Assembly: GCA_022495995.1 (NCBI GenBank)
Contig: JAFEMH010002457.1
Location: 62,001-126,000 of the forward strand
Source: Adenophora triphylla var. japonica
Taxonomy: Eukaryota > Streptophyta > Magnoliopsida > Asterales > Campanulaceae
DNA: 64,000 bases
Reading direction: 5' to 3'
The translations under genes and the position numbers were made by a program. The notes under the pieces are model-generated. The model had not been told where the DNA came from. It saw nothing but the letters and a program-made list of their open reading frames with translations, and did no database searches. Positions 44,980-55,437 of the stretch are shown one piece after another (within the stretch, counting starts at the first letter, position 1; every line of letters begins with the position of its first letter).

Positions 44980-46514
44980 TCACTTCTTGGAACCCAATGT
45001 CTTTGCTATATTCTGTAGGTTCTTCATTGTGACATATTGCTTTCCACCTCTCTCAATAAAAGTCTGTGAAGGTTTTTTCGACTCATTCTTGCTGGTGGTA
45101 GCATGCTTCCCAGTAACAGAAATGCTTGTAAATCTTTTATCAGGCACCCTAGGTTCCATCCCAGCAGGAATCACTCTTTGCATAACTCCAAGAGGTTGCT
45201 GAGACAAGACACCATAAGAAAGTATACTACCAGTTGCAGCAGAAGATTGAGGCAGTGGTGGTGATGGTAGTGTTGTAGGCAGCGGTGGTGGTGTTGGAAG
45301 TGGTGGTGGTGTTGGTAGTGGTGGTGTTGGCACCAGGGGTTCATTTCTTTGACTTGATGATGTATTTGCTTGACCCTTTCCTTGTATTTTCCTTGCTGCA
45401 TTTGATTTTGAAGCCTGAAACATTCAATATGGATAAGTAAACACAATTTATTTCCACCTACCATTGAGAAATTATGAATGTAATAAAGCACAAATACCTG
45501 TTATGTTTTCTAATATTTAATGCAAATTTGTACAACCATTTATTTCTAGTTAGGTACACATTGCTAGTTGGCTTTGAAGGACATGTTGTCTTGTTGTGTC
45601 CAAACACCTTACACAAGCTGCATTTAATGGTTCTTTGATATGCAGTCCTCTGAGGCCTCTGAGTTCCATGATCAGGCACCTCATCTTTATTTTGTTGTCC
45701 AACTCCCTCTTGGTTTGCTGCCCCTTGTGCACCTTATTCCCCACCTTGTCCATTTGGTAAACCTTGGTTAGTTCTCTTTCTAAGTTTCTTAGGTCTTCCT
45801 GGTTTATTTCTTTTGCTTTTTGGTGGGTGTACAGGAGGGAGTCCAGTTCTTCCCCACTGATCAGGGTCATCCATTGGATTGATCATGAAAGAATAAACCT
45901 GTCTATAGGTTTCTACTCTATAACATGGATCCACATAACCCTTTGCCTCTTCCTCAATCAGGAACATACAACATATTGCATGATTACAAGGTATGCCACT
46001 TAATTCAACACACATGTCATCCTCTACACTCTCATACTCACTATCATGTAAATGTTCATGATCAGATTAATCCCCACATTAACATCATCTATTTCTTCAT
46101 TTCCTTCCGTTATCCCTTCCCCTTTTCACTACTATCAATTTCCACAAACAATTCAACATACTTACGCTTCGCAAGAATAAACATTGCAATATCAGTAGCT
46201 TCATTATCATTTCTAATTAACCTAAGTGGTGATACATTTGAATCAATAGATAAATCCCCAATCTTTTGGTATAATATATAATTCTCTGATAAAAACCCAG
46301 CCTCTTTCACAACCAACTGAAGTTCAATCATGGACATACAATCTGTCTCAAAATAATCAAACCAAGAGACTTTCCCCCCTTTGTACAAATTTCTATTGAC
46401 TTGACTAAAGTAGCCCTCATGATGAAGCTTGATAGAAAAAAGTGCAGGAGAATCTGCACACATGAAAGATAAAAACAAATAAAAACATAAATAAACTCGA
46501 GAATTGTTATTCAC
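44980..46514 (-). pseudogene. MULE transposase remnant with deleted catalytic core
   Basis: The N-terminal part (46514-46110) has FSIKLHHEGYF, KGGKVSWFDYF and MSMIELQLVVKEAGF, the N-terminal domain of plant MULE transposases. At about 46030 it passes in frame into a SWIM-type zinc-finger end, CVELSGIPCNHA, then PCYRVETYRQVYSF and a basic KSKRNKPGRPKK stretch. The several-hundred-residue DDE core normally between them is missing. A stop near 45735 precedes a CCHC knuckle CSLCKVFGHNKTTC, a possible intron at 45424-45490, and a proline-rich C-terminus ending near 44980. It cannot encode an active transposase. Confidence 0.75.
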
Positions 46515-46688
46515 CCCTGCATAATTACTGAATACCCCCGCAATGCAATTATTACAAAAATGTGATCAAGTAAAATGACCAAATTATCCTTTAAAGATTA
46601 TTCATTTTTTTCTAAAATTATGAAACCAATTCAAAAACCTGATCATCAGAAAGTGTTTGCATTTGAGGCACAAATGAATTAACATATT
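46515..46688. other. Flank of Gypsy-2
   Basis: No gene. The five bases before the LTR are ATATT (46684-46688), the expected left TSD copy; the right copy lies outside the window. Confidence 0.5.
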
Positions 46689-48697
46689 TGTAAGTACCCA
46701 AATTCGAATCGTAAAAATCCGTTAGAAGTTAACCGGAATCCGTTAACTAGCCCGCTCCAGGTTAATCGAAACCCGTTAAGCTCCCCGTTGCCAAGCCAAC
46801 GAGACGTCCCGGGACTGTCCTGTGCATCCCGACGTCGAAACGTACTTAACACACGTCATCGCACGTAAAAGTACGACTTTCCCTGAAAAATGCACTTTCC
46901 GGCACTTTTCGGGGGCGTTTCGGACATTTTCCGGACTGTTATTTTAAAAACGGACAAAATCGAGACCCGAAAACGAACTCCCACACAGCCTGTGAGTCAT
47001 GGGACACGTGGCACGCATGCCACCTCCCTCTAGTCATGTTTCAATCAAAAATCAAGGAGAAAAGACTAAAATAGCCCTGGTATGCAGTCCAAGTCCGGCC
47101 GGACTCCTTTGCAGACTCTCAGAAATTGCCAGCAAGTCCCTCCAATTTTCAAAGTTTCACAAAACCCCCTGGATTTCAAGCTAAGTCCGGTCGGACTCAT
47201 GCTGAAATTTCACCTATAAATAGAAGGGCTGTCAAAGCCATTTACAACAACAAAAATTCACTCCATTTTCACCTCACCCCACGGCCTAAACTGGTTCCAC
47301 TCCCCCCGAGCACCGGTTTTACCTCGTTTTGCGTGAAAACTGCATATTTCGATTAAATAGGCCCCCCTCCACTCCGAAACACCATCCCAAACCACTTTTC
47401 GTATCCCGTATACACCCCCCGAGTCAAAGGAGTCGACCCTAGCCATAGGTATAACTCCCTCTCTCTAATCTCTCGTTCCGCCTCGGTTTACGCGCCAGTC
47501 GCTATAACCGTTTCGGACGAACATCGTTGAAATGTAGACGCCTCCGTCTAACGGGGTCCGATATGTTTTAGCCCCTCGATCCTCTTCTCTTCCCGTAAGA
47601 GAAGTAATCTCGGGTTAAAACGGTGTTCCGACCCCGTTCCATTTAAATTTCTGTCATTTACAATTCCGGATCGATCGATCCGTCGAACATTATTTAAATT
47701 CCTGTCATTTACAATTCTGGACCGTTTGATCCGTCGAACGTCATTTACTTTTACACAAATTTACCATTTCGAGCCGTTTGGCTCGTCAATCGTCATTTAC
47801 AATTCTGAGTCGTTTGGCTCGTCGATCGTCATTTACAATTCAGGATCGTTTGATTCCGTTGATACCGCACTTTAAATACTGTCATTTACAAAGTCCGGCC
47901 CGTTTGGATCGTGATAGTATTTACTTTTCAAAGTCTGAGTCGCAACCCGATTCGTTGATTGCATATCATTTAATACGTTTTTTTCCGTAAAAATCGTTAA
48001 CAATGTAATGCCCGGCTCAAAACCAGAGTTCGACCTTCGAAATCTCTTTCAAAATGCGCGAAATGACGTTTGGCGTCCAAACGATCATCTTCAAACTCAA
48101 AAATCCGACATTTGACATTCAAACGCTCTTTTCTTAAAAGTCAACATTTGACACTTAAGATAAACAGGTAAAATCAGCATTCGCGCCACTTTTCCTAAAA
48201 CTACAAAACCGACGTTTGTCATTCAAACGCTCGTCTTTTCAAATAAAGTCACCTAATCAACGTTTGACATTAAAACCAAGATTAAAGCTTGTCATTCAAG
48301 CTCTCATTTCAAAATGCAAACACACACTCACACGCGCACACGTTTTTGAGAAAGGTAGAAAGACTCGTCATACGAGGCGTTTCGGGTGATCTCGTAATAC
48401 TCTTCCCGAAACGTAACGTGACCTCCGAACCTAACAATCTCTGGTACCAAATAGCTTTTTACTCATTTTTGCTACCAATAAAAATGACTCCCAGTTTTCA
48501 AAGCCTATTCCTAAGTTTTTGCTACCAATAAAAACGACACCTTTTTCACTATAGCCGTTTCTCAACGTTTTGGGCTCAAAATACAAAAACCGCGTGGCGA
48601 ATCCTCTTCCTTCCCGAAAACGAGGTCTCAGACACCAACCCTCCGCGAAAGACAACCGCGTTTTCCGCGTCCGTGCGAGAATCCCCGGGTAATTTCA
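46689..48697 (+). repeat. 5' LTR of Gypsy-2
   Basis: 2,009 bp from TGTAAGTACCCAAATTCG to GGGTAATTTCA. TATA box TATAAATAG at 47215-47223. The 47.65-47.95 kb part repeats ATCGTCATTTACAATTC-like words with CCGTTTGRCTCGT, a diverged minisatellite of about 45-60 bp, and 48.0-48.3 kb repeats GACRTTTGWCATTCAAACG-type words. Confidence 0.85.
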
Positions 48698-48718
48698 GTT
48701 GGCGACTCCGCTGGGGAC
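48698..48718 (+). promoter_or_regulatory. Primer-binding site of Gypsy-2 (tRNA-Arg type)
   Basis: GTTGGCGACTCCGCTGGGGA directly follows the LTR. TGGCGACTCCGCTGGGG is complementary to the 3' end of a plant tRNA-Arg as I recall it, and tRNA-Arg priming is known for Tat/Ogre elements. Not checked against a tRNA set. Confidence 0.75.
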
Positions 48719-50003
48719 TTGGATACTTTTTTCAAAACTGCCGTCGTTTTCAAAAAAGCCTTCCGTGGGTCAAACTTTCGTTTACCCTTCCTCGTTTTCG
48801 TGTGCTTGTGTTACTTTAAACCTCGAACGTTTTTTTTCAAAGGCATTACATTGTTGTCCTTTCAAAATCATACCATGTTTGTGCATCCCCATTCATGACT
48901 GATTTCCATGCTATCTTTTGAACTGCGCATCAAAATTCTTTAAGACACATTCTGAAAAATCTCTGTTTTACTCAGAAAAAAAGAATTTTAGTGACCGCAC
49001 ACTACTCACACTTGCTGCCTCGGTACACCGCACTTCACGTGCGCTTGCTGCCTCGGTACACTGCACACTACGACCCGTAACCCGGGATGGCCTTATCAGT
49101 TGCACCTCGATTGGTCTGCCAGACACCTTTCGAGGGCGCACGGGGTAGTCCCAAACAGCCCATCCTAGCCCGTGTAAGCCATGCACTCTTTGTGTCACAC
49201 TTTGTCCAAGACCCCGATTGGTTTTTGGCTTAGTTCGTGTCATAAAGCCTAAGTGTATGTTTTTTACGCCGGGTTCCGCCCCGAGTCAAGCTCGAGAGGT
49301 TGAGACCGAAGGTCGTTCCCGACACGAAGTCTTGAGCTTTTCAGCCTTGACTTTGACGCGGAGCTCTGCCGAAAAATATACCCGAAGGTTCAATGTGACA
49401 CCGTGTCACCAAACCTCACCGTATGCATCGTGCCAGCCACAACATGGCCAACGCCAAAAGCTAAGGTCCCTCGCGCAAGCGAGTCAGGAGAGGTCATGCC
49501 GAAATTTTGGCACGATCCCCGCCTTAACTTAAGGACGTTGACTTCGACTGTGGCCCGTGCGTCACATACGTTGGAAGTTTGCGTGATCAGCAAGCCTTAA
49601 GTTCACTTTTTCCTTTGTTGGTGGAACTCGCTTGCCTTATAGGACCTCGCTCGGGATTGTCCGTCCCGAGGAAGATGATCTACAAATGGAAACGAGGGGC
49701 TTATAAGTGTAGTGACGAGATCCACTGATTAGAGCTCTAGGATTAGTTGCGAAAAAGAATTTCCAACCGATTAGGACTCTGAGAAAATGCGTTTTAAGTA
49801 AACAATAATCGGTAACTGCACATTGCTCAAGCCCAAAACCTTGAGCCAAATACCCTTTTCCGAAGCCTAAACCCTCCCTTTCGTTCCCTGCAGCGAGCAG
49901 AAAGTGGTTCAGATTTTCGGGTCAGCGCCTCGTCAGAATTACAGTTACGGCAGCGTCAGACAGTTCTTCGGTTCCCTCAGTTCCCTCAGCCAGAATATCC
50001 GAC
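48719..50003 (+). other. Gypsy-2 leader, non-coding
   Basis: 1.3 kb of untranslated leader with blocks shared with Gypsy-1 (GACCGCACACTAC near 48993; TTCAATGTGACACCGTGTCA near 49389; GAGGGGCTTATA near 49692). Small frames are not conserved. Confidence 0.65.
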
Positions 50004-51848
50004 ATGTCTAGCTCACCGAGAAATCGTGACGGGGACGTACCCCCGCCACCGGTAACAGATATGACTTTGGAAGAAGTCATCCGGGCTTGTGAGGTTCACA
50101 AGAGGCAGAAAGAAGATCAGCAGAATTTCGTGGTACAGCTTCTGAATGAGCGAGGTATAGCAGCTATCCCCCAGTCAGACGGTACTTTCGTCCTAGTCGA
50201 GGATGACGATTCCCCGAAACTAGTTCCTCAAACCTTCAACCAGGTTCCTCCCCCGCCAACTTACGAGATTCCTTCGAACCAAGGAAACAGCCGACCTAGG
50301 CTCCACGTTGCCACCTCTCAGGGCACTCCTGTCATATTTGGTCAGGCCAGTGCTACTCCCATCACTCAATACCACCAGCGCACCGCTGGACCATCTCAAA
50401 CAGATGTCAATATCCTTCAATACCCTCCCAGGTTCATCCCGTTGCCTATACACGAATCCCAAAACACCGGGGACAAACCCCGATACAGTTCAGAAAAGGC
50501 CCCCATATATCCACATATATCAAGCCTTCCACCTCCAATCACTACCGCTCACGTGGTAGCACCCGGGGCTGAGCCTCACAGTCCACCACTGGACCCAACC
50601 TTAGCCTGGATGGTCGAACAGATGAAAGACCTGAAAGCCACTATGAGCAGCTCAAAGCAGGAAACGCTCAAATCCACAGACCCGGGAATGGTCACGCCTC
50701 TCCCTGCCATGTTCCGAATGCCGGAGATGGACCGATTCGACGGAACCGAATGTCCTCAAATGCATGTCGACACCTACGTTCTCGGCATGAGAGCAAAAGG
50801 AGCAACCCTCCAGCAAATGGCCGACCACTTCCAGCATACGCTCAAAAGTTCAGCGTTACGATGGTTTCTGAGGGTCAAGCCTGCGGATCGCCACACCTGG
50901 GATCAGATCAGTAACATCTTCCTGGAACGGTACAAATCCAACTTAGAATGGGAAACAAGTCGTGAGGACTTAATCACCACTGAGCAGAAAGCGGATAAAA
51001 GCGTCGGAGAATTCTACAAAAGGTGGAGTTGGAAACTCTCCGAAATCATGGAGCCACTCTCCAAGGATGAACAGATGCGGATCTTCAAGTCCTGCTTAAG
51101 ACCGTCCATCAGAACTCTCATCAGTCATCATTTCTTCCCAGATCTCCAGGCCATGGTCAATGTCGGCTCACAGTTCGAGAAGGATCTCAAGGAAAAGTTG
51201 GCTACTGCACAGCCATACAGATACCGATCAGCAGTTGCATTCAATCCCGCACTGGCCCCCGGCAAAGGGAAAGATACGTCTGTCAACTACATTCATCAGG
51301 GACAGCAGTCGGGCAACAGAAACCCAGTCCCACAAAGCAACAATTCCACTCAGAAGCAGCCTGCCGTACACTTCGATAAGTTTGACATGCCGCTAAGCAA
51401 GATGCTGGAAGGGTTAATCAAGGAAGGTCTCCTTAAACCCGTTGCAAATTACAAACCCAAGAATCCCGTAATCAACGCTGACAAGAGCAAGTACTGCGTC
51501 TTTCATCAGTATCACGGCCATACCACCGATAACTGCGTGGGGTTACGATACGAAATCCAGAACTTGATAGAGGAAGGAAAATTGGAGCGTCCCCGTGGAC
51601 CCAATACAGTCGGAAATCCTTTCTCGAACAACAATAGTGTGAATTCCATTGAATGGGTGCCCAAGAAGATTGCCGCAGAGCCAGTTCCTCCGTGTCTTCC
51701 AGCCAGGTCCCCATCAAATGTCCATATCAGCTACGATGTTTGTGACTGCTCCGCATGCCTGGAGTACGAGTCCCAAGATATGGTCTGGAGCAATCCTCCG
51801 AGAAAACAAAAGAAGAAGTCCTCTCAACAGAAACTGAGAGAAAGATAA
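50004..51848 (+). CDS. Gypsy-2 Gag, intact 614-residue ORF
   Basis: The structural protein that forms the retrotransposon particle. Residues about 1-220 are proline/serine-rich. The retrotransposon-gag domain spans about 225-385 (MPEMDRFDGTECPQMHVDTY, LRWFLRVKPADRHTW, GEFYKRWSWKLSEI). A zinc-knuckle variant CVFHQYHGHTTDNC (C-x2-H-x4-H-x4-C), typical of Tat/Athila Gag, precedes the final 100 residues, with the same EEGKLERPRGPN end seen in Gypsy-1. The start at 50004 follows the leader and is the first in-frame ATG. It is the only long undamaged sense gene in either Gypsy element. Confidence 0.93.
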   Translation: MSSSPRNRDGDVPPPPVTDMTLEEVIRACEVHKRQKEDQQNFVVQLLNERGIAAIPQSDGTFVLVEDDDSPKLVPQTFNQVPPPPTYEIPSNQGNSRPRLHVATSQGTPVIFGQASATPITQYHQRTAGPSQTDVNILQYPPRFIPLPIHESQNTGDKPRYSSEKAPIYPHISSLPPPITTAHVVAPGAEPHSPPLDPTLAWMVEQMKDLKATMSSSKQETLKSTDPGMVTPLPAMFRMPEMDRFDGTECPQMHVDTYVLGMRAKGATLQQMADHFQHTLKSSALRWFLRVKPADRHTWDQISNIFLERYKSNLEWETSREDLITTEQKADKSVGEFYKRWSWKLSEIMEPLSKDEQMRIFKSCLRPSIRTLISHHFFPDLQAMVNVGSQFEKDLKEKLATAQPYRYRSAVAFNPALAPGKGKDTSVNYIHQGQQSGNRNPVPQSNNSTQKQPAVHFDKFDMPLSKMLEGLIKEGLLKPVANYKPKNPVINADKSKYCVFHQYHGHTTDNCVGLRYEIQNLIEEGKLERPRGPNTVGNPFSNNNSVNSIEWVPKKIAAEPVPPCLPARSPSNVHISYDVCDCSACLEYESQDMVWSNPPRKQKKKSSQQKLRER

Positions 51849-52322
51849 GAAGCTGGAGACACCAGTGTCGGTACACTCGGAGAGCCATCCGGGAGGTTCG
51901 ACTACTACGTACTCTACTCCAGCAAGTCCTCCCTTCCTCCAGGCCATGCAGCTTTAGAGCAAAAAGGGGTGGGAAAGCCAAAAAGTCCTGCTGACAACAG
52001 AGTTCAGACCTTGGGACACCGGAATACCTCAGATCTTGGTAATCTTACTGCCAGCCAGAAGCCTAACCCCCCGCGGGATCAGTAAAGGTTCAATTTGTCC
52101 AACTTCCGAGCACGGACCGGCGAAGGAAGATCAAAGTCAGCTTGGCACTCGCACTCGATCAACGTGCTAACCAAGGGCGGCAACCGCCACAAACAACCTC
52201 AACACAATCCCGAGGCTCCAGCGAAGGCTTTACCTCGCAAGAGGAAAACAGGAAACGGATGGCTTGATGACTCTCCTTCTCCGGATAGAGATCATATCTA
52301 CGATTCCTGACTGTATGGCAGT
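51849..52322 (+). other. Gag-protease linker of Gypsy-2
   Basis: Low-information sequence in shifting frames; it includes a lysine-rich segment near 52230. No domain recognised. Confidence 0.5.
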
Positions 52323-52745
52323 ATGATCACGTTCTGTGACGAAGACCTCCCAAGAGATGCCTCGGGGCACAATGAAGCTCTGTACATCACTCTCAGGCTC
52401 AACACCATCTCACTCCCCGGAGTATTGGTAGACAACGGGTCTGCCGTTAACGTTCTCCCTCTCAGCATGATGCGAGAGGGAGAACGTCAACCCAGACTAT
52501 CAAGGCCTACGATAGCACGTCTCGTCCCATCCTGGGGATGGTGACTCTGGAGCTCTGGTTCGAAACCCAAATGGTGGCAGCAAAATTCCACGTGATGGAC
52601 ATTCCATCCGAATTCACAGCTCTGTTGGGACGCCCTTGGCTACATCACATGAAAGCCATAACCTCCACTCTCCATCAGTGCGTTAAGTTCATTAACCGGC
52701 AGGGAGATCTTGAAGTCATCAGAGGGGACAGTTTCCTCATAGGAA
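52323..52745 (+). pseudogene. Gypsy-2 retropepsin, first copy (PR1)
   Basis: An aspartic protease that would process Gag-Pol. Active-site region GVLVDNGSAVNVLPLSMM with Asp at codon 52431; DNG replaces the usual DTG/DSG. After a frameshift near 52490-52540 the C-terminal half follows: FHVMDIPSEFTALLGRPWLH, then TSTLHQCVKF. The lesion coincides with a 14-bp hairpin. The frame runs on without a break into the module region. Confidence 0.8.
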
Positions 52746-53620
52746 ATGAAGCTGAGACAGCAGCCAAGCGTGTCCGCAACCAGACACCAAGGCTACCTCC
52801 TTCAAATCAACCAAGGGACTACCGGGGCAAATCTCATCAGAATCCCTCAGAGTCCGGAGATGCTAACTATGTCAACGTACTCGAGCAGGCAGACCCTGAA
52901 GCAGTCCGATACATCAAGTTCAACTGTCGTTTCCAACACTTGGAGGCAGATTGGAAAGAAACACTGAGCATCGCCATGATGCGGGCACATAAACCTCCTG
53001 TCTCCAATCGGAGATTCGTTAGCATTCTTCAAGCCAACTCTCTGGCCCCGCCAGGTGAAGAGATTTTCGTGATAAAGGTCAACAAGCACCGTCATACTCG
53101 TCTTGAATGCATGGACGTCGTATGGGATGTCCTCCACGAGGAATTACCCGCTGAACCCTTTTTCTCCAGCGAAGGGCAAGATGTTTTTCTAGCAGCTCCA
53201 GCAATGCACCAGGACGCAATACATCCCTACGTTTGGGTTGAGCCGTCAGACGGCAACGAATCAGGACTCTCCGGAGTCGAGGACGCGGCAGACCCGCAAG
53301 AAGATCTCTGCATTCATATGCTCAGTTTCGAGGACGGCACCCGTTCTGATCAGGTCACCTACGACCAGGGCTCCAACACTATGGAGATTGTCAAGCTCAA
53401 CGTCCAGTACAGGCGGTTATCCGACAATTGGAAGCAACTGGTTGACACGACAAAGAATCCCTCTGATCAAGTGACTGACGACGACTTCGTCAACATCATC
53501 TATTCCAGATATCCTGATGATACCAAGGATCCGGTCCTTATTATCAGATTCTGCAACGCCAAAGTTACCCTCGACGACTGCCTGCTCATGGTAAACGAGG
53601 CCCTGGCCAACCGAGCTTAG
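52746..53620 (+). CDS. Gypsy-2 unknown modules 1 and 2
   Basis: The 360-residue frame 52538-53620 continues past PR1. Module 1 (about residues 111-204, 52868-53149): YVNVLEQAD, YIKFNCRFQHLEADWKETL, RRFVSIL, FVIKV, WDVLHEEL. Module 2 (258-360, 53309-53617): CIHMLSFED, IVKLNVQYRRLSDNWKQLV, DDFVNIIYSRYPDD, VLIIRF, TLDDCLLMVNEAL. Shared features are a leading ML-F/E-D motif, K-F/L-N, W-K, FV-N/S-I and a C-terminal helix. I recognise no known family. A TAG at 53618-53620 separates it from the next frame. Confidence 0.6.
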
Positions 53621-54754
53621 AGCTCATCATCACTTCTGACTACCAGCCCTAGTGGCAACTGGCCCGTGCCGTTAGTCAAGCTTAAAGCCACAAGCGCCGC
53701 CAAGGCCAAGGGCAACGGCGAAGGAGACAAAGCTCCTCACCCTGCTACAAATCAGATCAACCTCGGGAATGCTTCCGGCAGCCACCCCGAAAACATCTGT
53801 AAAGGTCTTCCCCGCAAGACAGAGTCAGCTTCCGACGCGGGAAGTGACCATCTCAGCATCAACATGCTCCAGTTTGATTCTGCTCCCAGTCGTCACGGCC
53901 ACGGATTCAGACATCCCGCCAGCAAACTTCTAGCTCTGATAGACTTGGCGATCCAGCGAGATCACGAGACTGTCAACATCGCAAAATTCAACACCCCCGT
54001 GGGTTCAATCAAGCAGATATGGGTGAATTTCTTGGTAACCGAGATCAAGGAAGGCCGCATGGAATGTCCCAGCCCGACTTCCTTCGTCAACATAATCCAA
54101 GTGTTTCCGCCATTTGAAGATTTGGATGTGATCACAGTTCTAGACACTAGCCAGACGGCGCGCACCTACGGAGACTGTTTAGCTCTCGCAAGGAAGGCCC
54201 TTATGAAACTAGCCGCTCAAGAGAACCGTCTCTGGGACGAAAACCAAGCTCAAAAGACCCACAGGGACCAAGCCCTTAAAGTGTCACAAGCAGCTTCAGA
54301 CAGAAAGCTAGAGGCCACTCTAGACCAGTTTGACCTCAAGGGTTTTGCTTACGTCAACTTCCTGGACTACCGTCTGTTCTCATCCAACCCCCTCTGCCAA
54401 ACGAGGGTGGTAAACGGTCTCGATGACCTAGGAGATGGAAATGCACAGCAGGACGAATACCAGCGCTTATCTCCCCGAGGAAAGCAAGTTCTCTGTGAAA
54501 ACGACGACGAAGACGATAAAACCATTCTCTTCCAAGCCGGGCATAAAGTCAACAAAACCGGACTCCCAAGGGTCCTGGGAGGATGGGGACGGATCATTTC
54601 CGCACTCAAATTGAAAGGCCAACTAAGAGAGGAAGGTCTATTCAACAACAAGAGAAAGATAGAAATTCATCTCCAGCAACTGCTCAGGGAGATTCCACAG
54701 TCTGCGGCCTTCGTTTACAGAAACAACCAACTGGGACAGCAACCTGTTACATGA
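53621..54754 (+). CDS. Gypsy-2 unknown module 3 and downstream unknown segment
   Basis: Same reading phase as the preceding frame. Module 3 (about residues 63-186 of frame 53666-54754; 53852-54223): LSINMLQFDS, a longer linker, VNIAKFNTPVGSIKQIWVNF, SFVNIIQVFPPFEDL, VITVLD, YGDCLALARKAL. It is the most diverged and has an insertion. Beyond it is an unrecognised acidic/charged segment (FDLKGFAYVNFLDYRLF, then ENDDEDDKTILFQ). A TGA at 54752-54754 interrupts, and the same phase continues to 55156. Confidence 0.5.
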   Translation, partial: SSSSLLTTSPSGNWPVPLVKLKATSAAKAKGNGEGDKAPHPATNQINLGNASGSHPENICKGLPRKTESASDAGSDHLSINMLQFDSAPSRHGHGFRHPASKLLALIDLAIQRDHETVNIAKFNTPVGSIKQIWVNFLVTEIKEGRMECPSPTSFVNIIQVFPPFEDLDVITVLDTSQTARTYGDCLALARKALMKLAAQENRLWDENQAQKTHRDQALKVSQAASDRKLEATLDQFDLKGFAYVNFLDYRLFSSNPLCQTRVVNGLDDLGDGNAQQDEYQRLSPRGKQVLCENDDEDDKTILFQAGHKVNKTGLPRVLGGWGRIISALKLKGQLREEGLFNNKRKIEIHLQQLLREIPQSAAFVYRNNQLGQQPVT

Positions 54755-55437
54755 GCAGATGTCCGGGAAGCCGTGTACTCACCTTTCGACATACCTGCCA
54801 CTCAGATAAAGAAGAAAGGAAAGCTCTCCCCGATGGAGGTTTACCTAGACTGCCGCACGCAGTTCAAAGAAGCACTTGCTATTCTCACGTGGGAAGAAAC
54901 GCAGGCACTAACTCTCGACACAGGCTCTGCTGCAAGAAAGTTAATCTGGGCCAAGAGTGGAGGAAAACTAGCAAACCATGAGTATCGCCAGACCCAACTC
55001 CAGAATGCCACAGTATGCTCGGCAAGAAGGAAAGGAGCGCGGTATACCGTGAAGAGATCAAGGAGGCGTTCGCTGAACCAAGAACTCTCCAACCTCCCGG
55101 AGGGGATCGGCAACGCACGGTTCGGTTCGGCAGCCAGCATTGCGCATGACGTTTGAACAGCTGTGTCAAACCGTAGGCTACCTCCCCACGGACGCACCCA
55201 AGCCGGTATCCTAGGACAGAATTCGTAAAGCTGCCGAAGCCCCAGGAAATTCTTCTACAGTCAATGAATTGAGGGAAGACATGTGGCCCTATGCTACGAG
55301 GAGTCCGCCTCTGACTATGGCTCAAGCCTGACGTCAGCGTTCTAACCCGATCGGGTCAAATCCATGCATTACCACCTAAGGCCACCAAAAAGCCGACGGA
55401 GCGGAGCGCTGCAGGCCGGCCAGAAGACGCAAGTTCC
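54755..55437 (+). pseudogene. Unrecognised segment between modules and PR2
   Basis: Continues the module frame (YSPFDIPATQIKKKGKLSP, then a helical segment with LTWEETQALT) to 55156, then breaks into several frames. No domain recognised. Confidence 0.35.

Noticed and set aside
54900..54960. Third protease active site (LTLDTGSAAR)
   Set aside because: Only the DTGS word matches; the surrounding protease landmarks seen in PR1 and PR2 are absent.
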